DNA of 64,000 nt from an uncultured Opitutaceae bacterium. Its GTDB lineage: Bacteria > Verrucomicrobiota > Verrucomicrobiia > Opitutales > Opitutaceae. The stretch is taken from the NCBI GenBank assembly GCA_903862935.1, contig CAIOZY010000025.1:62001-126000 (forward strand). The letters are read 5' to 3'. The notes under the pieces were generated by a model. It was not told where the DNA came from and did not search any database. It worked only from the letters and a program-made list of their open reading frames with translations. Position numbers and translations under genes: made by a program. Shown here piece by piece: positions 63,198-64,000 of this stretch; positions within the stretch are counted from its first letter, which is position 1, and every line of letters begins with the position of its first letter.

Positions 63198-64000
63198 ATG
63201 ATCATCCGGACCCTCGCCCTAGCAGTTCTAGCCGCGGCCGCCGCATCCGAGTCGGCGGCTGACCCTTCAGACGCCCGCGTGATCCGGGACGTGGCCTACC
63301 TCGAGCCCGGCCGGGCCGAGAAACTCGACGTTTACCTGCCGGAGCGCGCCCCTTCGGACCCGCCCTCTCCCGCCGTCGTCTGGATCCATGGCGGCGGCTG
63401 GATCAACGGTTCGAAAAAGGAGGACCGCGCGCTGGAGGTCTGCCGGTGCCTGTCGGCCGCCGGTTACGTGTGCGCGAGCATCGACTACCGGCTGGGCCCG
63501 GGGGCCTGGCCCACGGACCTTTTCGACTGCAAGAACGCGATCCGATTCCTGAGGGTCCACGCGGCCGACTACCACGTCGACCCCGAGCGGATCGCCGTCA
63601 TGGGCGGCTCGGCCGGCGGGCACCTCGCGCTGATGGTCGGGCTCACCTCGGGCGATCCGGAGCTGGAGCCGCCCGGGCCCTATCCCGGGGTTGGCGACGG
63701 CGTCTGGGCGGTCGGCGACTTCTACGGGCCGACCGACCCGCTCACCCGCCAGGCGGTCGCCGCGGATGGAACCCCTCTCGGCACCCCGAAGCCGCAGCGG
63801 GGCCCCGCCTCCGTCTTCGGGGCCGTGCCCGAGGCCAATCCCGGACTCTGGAGGAATCTCGCCCCGGTCAACCACGTCAGACCGGACTCGCCGGCGGTTC
63901 TGATCGTGCACGGCAAGGCCGACCCCGTGGTCGACTACCCGCAGTCCCTCGAGCTTGAGCGGGCCCTCACCCGCAACGGGGTTCCCCATGAGCTGGTGCT
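63198..64000 (+). CDS. Secreted alpha/beta hydrolase (esterase/lipase-like), partial at right edge
   Basis: The first 267 residues lie in the window and there is no stop before the end. A short signal peptide (about residues 1-21) precedes a hydrolase of the hormone-sensitive-lipase/BD-FAE type: oxyanion-hole HGGGWINGS, YRLGPGAWPTDLFD, the nucleophile elbow GGSAGGHLAL (Ser) and LIVHGKADPVVDY carrying the catalytic Asp. The His should lie beyond the edge. Probable role is extracellular or periplasmic de-esterification, for example of polysaccharide acetyl groups. Confidence 0.9.
   Translation, partial: MIIRTLALAVLAAAAASESAADPSDARVIRDVAYLEPGRAEKLDVYLPERAPSDPPSPAVVWIHGGGWINGSKKEDRALEVCRCLSAAGYVCASIDYRLGPGAWPTDLFDCKNAIRFLRVHAADYHVDPERIAVMGGSAGGHLALMVGLTSGDPELEPPGPYPGVGDGVWAVGDFYGPTDPLTRQAVAADGTPLGTPKPQRGPASVFGAVPEANPGLWRNLAPVNHVRPDSPAVLIVHGKADPVVDYPQSLELERALTRNGVPHELV

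Noticed and set aside
58724..64000. Attachment-site duplication of the tRNA-His 3' end
   Set aside because: No second copy of the tRNA 3' segment (TTCGAGCCCCGTTGG) was found in the window.

Overview
The window is GC-rich chromosomal DNA from a Gram-negative bacterium, most likely a verrucomicrobium of the Opitutaceae type. This is inferred from protein-level features: a fused LpxC-FabZ, a PEP-CTERM-like surface protein, an mDAP-type MurE, RND and TolC envelope genes, and an EF-P with an HRTPGNLRAF tip. No 16S rRNA is present, so the assignment is tentative. No phage, IS element, CRISPR array or rRNA was seen.

Region 1 (1-13202, minus strand) is a dcw cell-division/cell-wall cluster in the order mraZ, small ORF, rsmH, ftsL, ftsI, murE, murF, mraY, murD, LysM lipoprotein, ftsW, murG, murC. 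It is tightly packed with many 4-base start/stop overlaps. Four TGGG(G/T) boxes with exact 10-base spacing at the head form an MraZ operator. murC runs off the left edge.

Region 2 (13520-22039) holds a MarR regulator coupled to a ClC channel, an ABC-F ATPase, a small membrane protein, a large FAD/Fe-S oxidoreductase and a metallophosphoesterase.

Region 3 (22003-34595) is the most unusual part: a probable catabolic locus for an unidentified sugar acid or amino-sugar acid. One minus-strand operon carries a GntR/FCD regulator, MFS transporter, enolase-superfamily dehydratase, D-2-hydroxyacid dehydrogenase and YhcH-family protein, and ends at a terminator. A second minus-strand operon carries a Gfo/Idh/MocA dehydrogenase, HpcH/HpaI aldolase, three SDRs and a 3-hydroxyacyl-CoA-dehydrogenase-like enzyme. 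Divergent from gntR is a 779-residue fusion of an amidohydrolase to a class III PLP aminotransferase. Both operon heads carry the same 9-mer G(C/T)ATACACG.

Region 4 (34813-43042) has a lysozyme-like protein, an RND pump with its adaptor, a flavin reductase and an EmrAB-like pair. Region 5 (43141-58602) is mostly housekeeping: DUF971, hisI, lpxC-fabZ, an ECF sigma locus whose sigma gene is frameshifted, rlmI, efp, a divergent thymidine phosphorylase, argS, a PpiD-like chaperone, a TolC-family protein, miaA, a REC-GGDEF regulator, trpA and an EEP-family protein.

Region 6 (58724-64000) begins with tRNA-His and its terminator. It then becomes loosely packed, with small orphan genes: two tandem paralogous secreted proteins, a small membrane protein, a Cdd1-like HhH protein, the PEP-CTERM protein and a STAS-like protein. 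It ends in a partial secreted alpha/beta hydrolase. It has the look of a variable region beside a tRNA gene.
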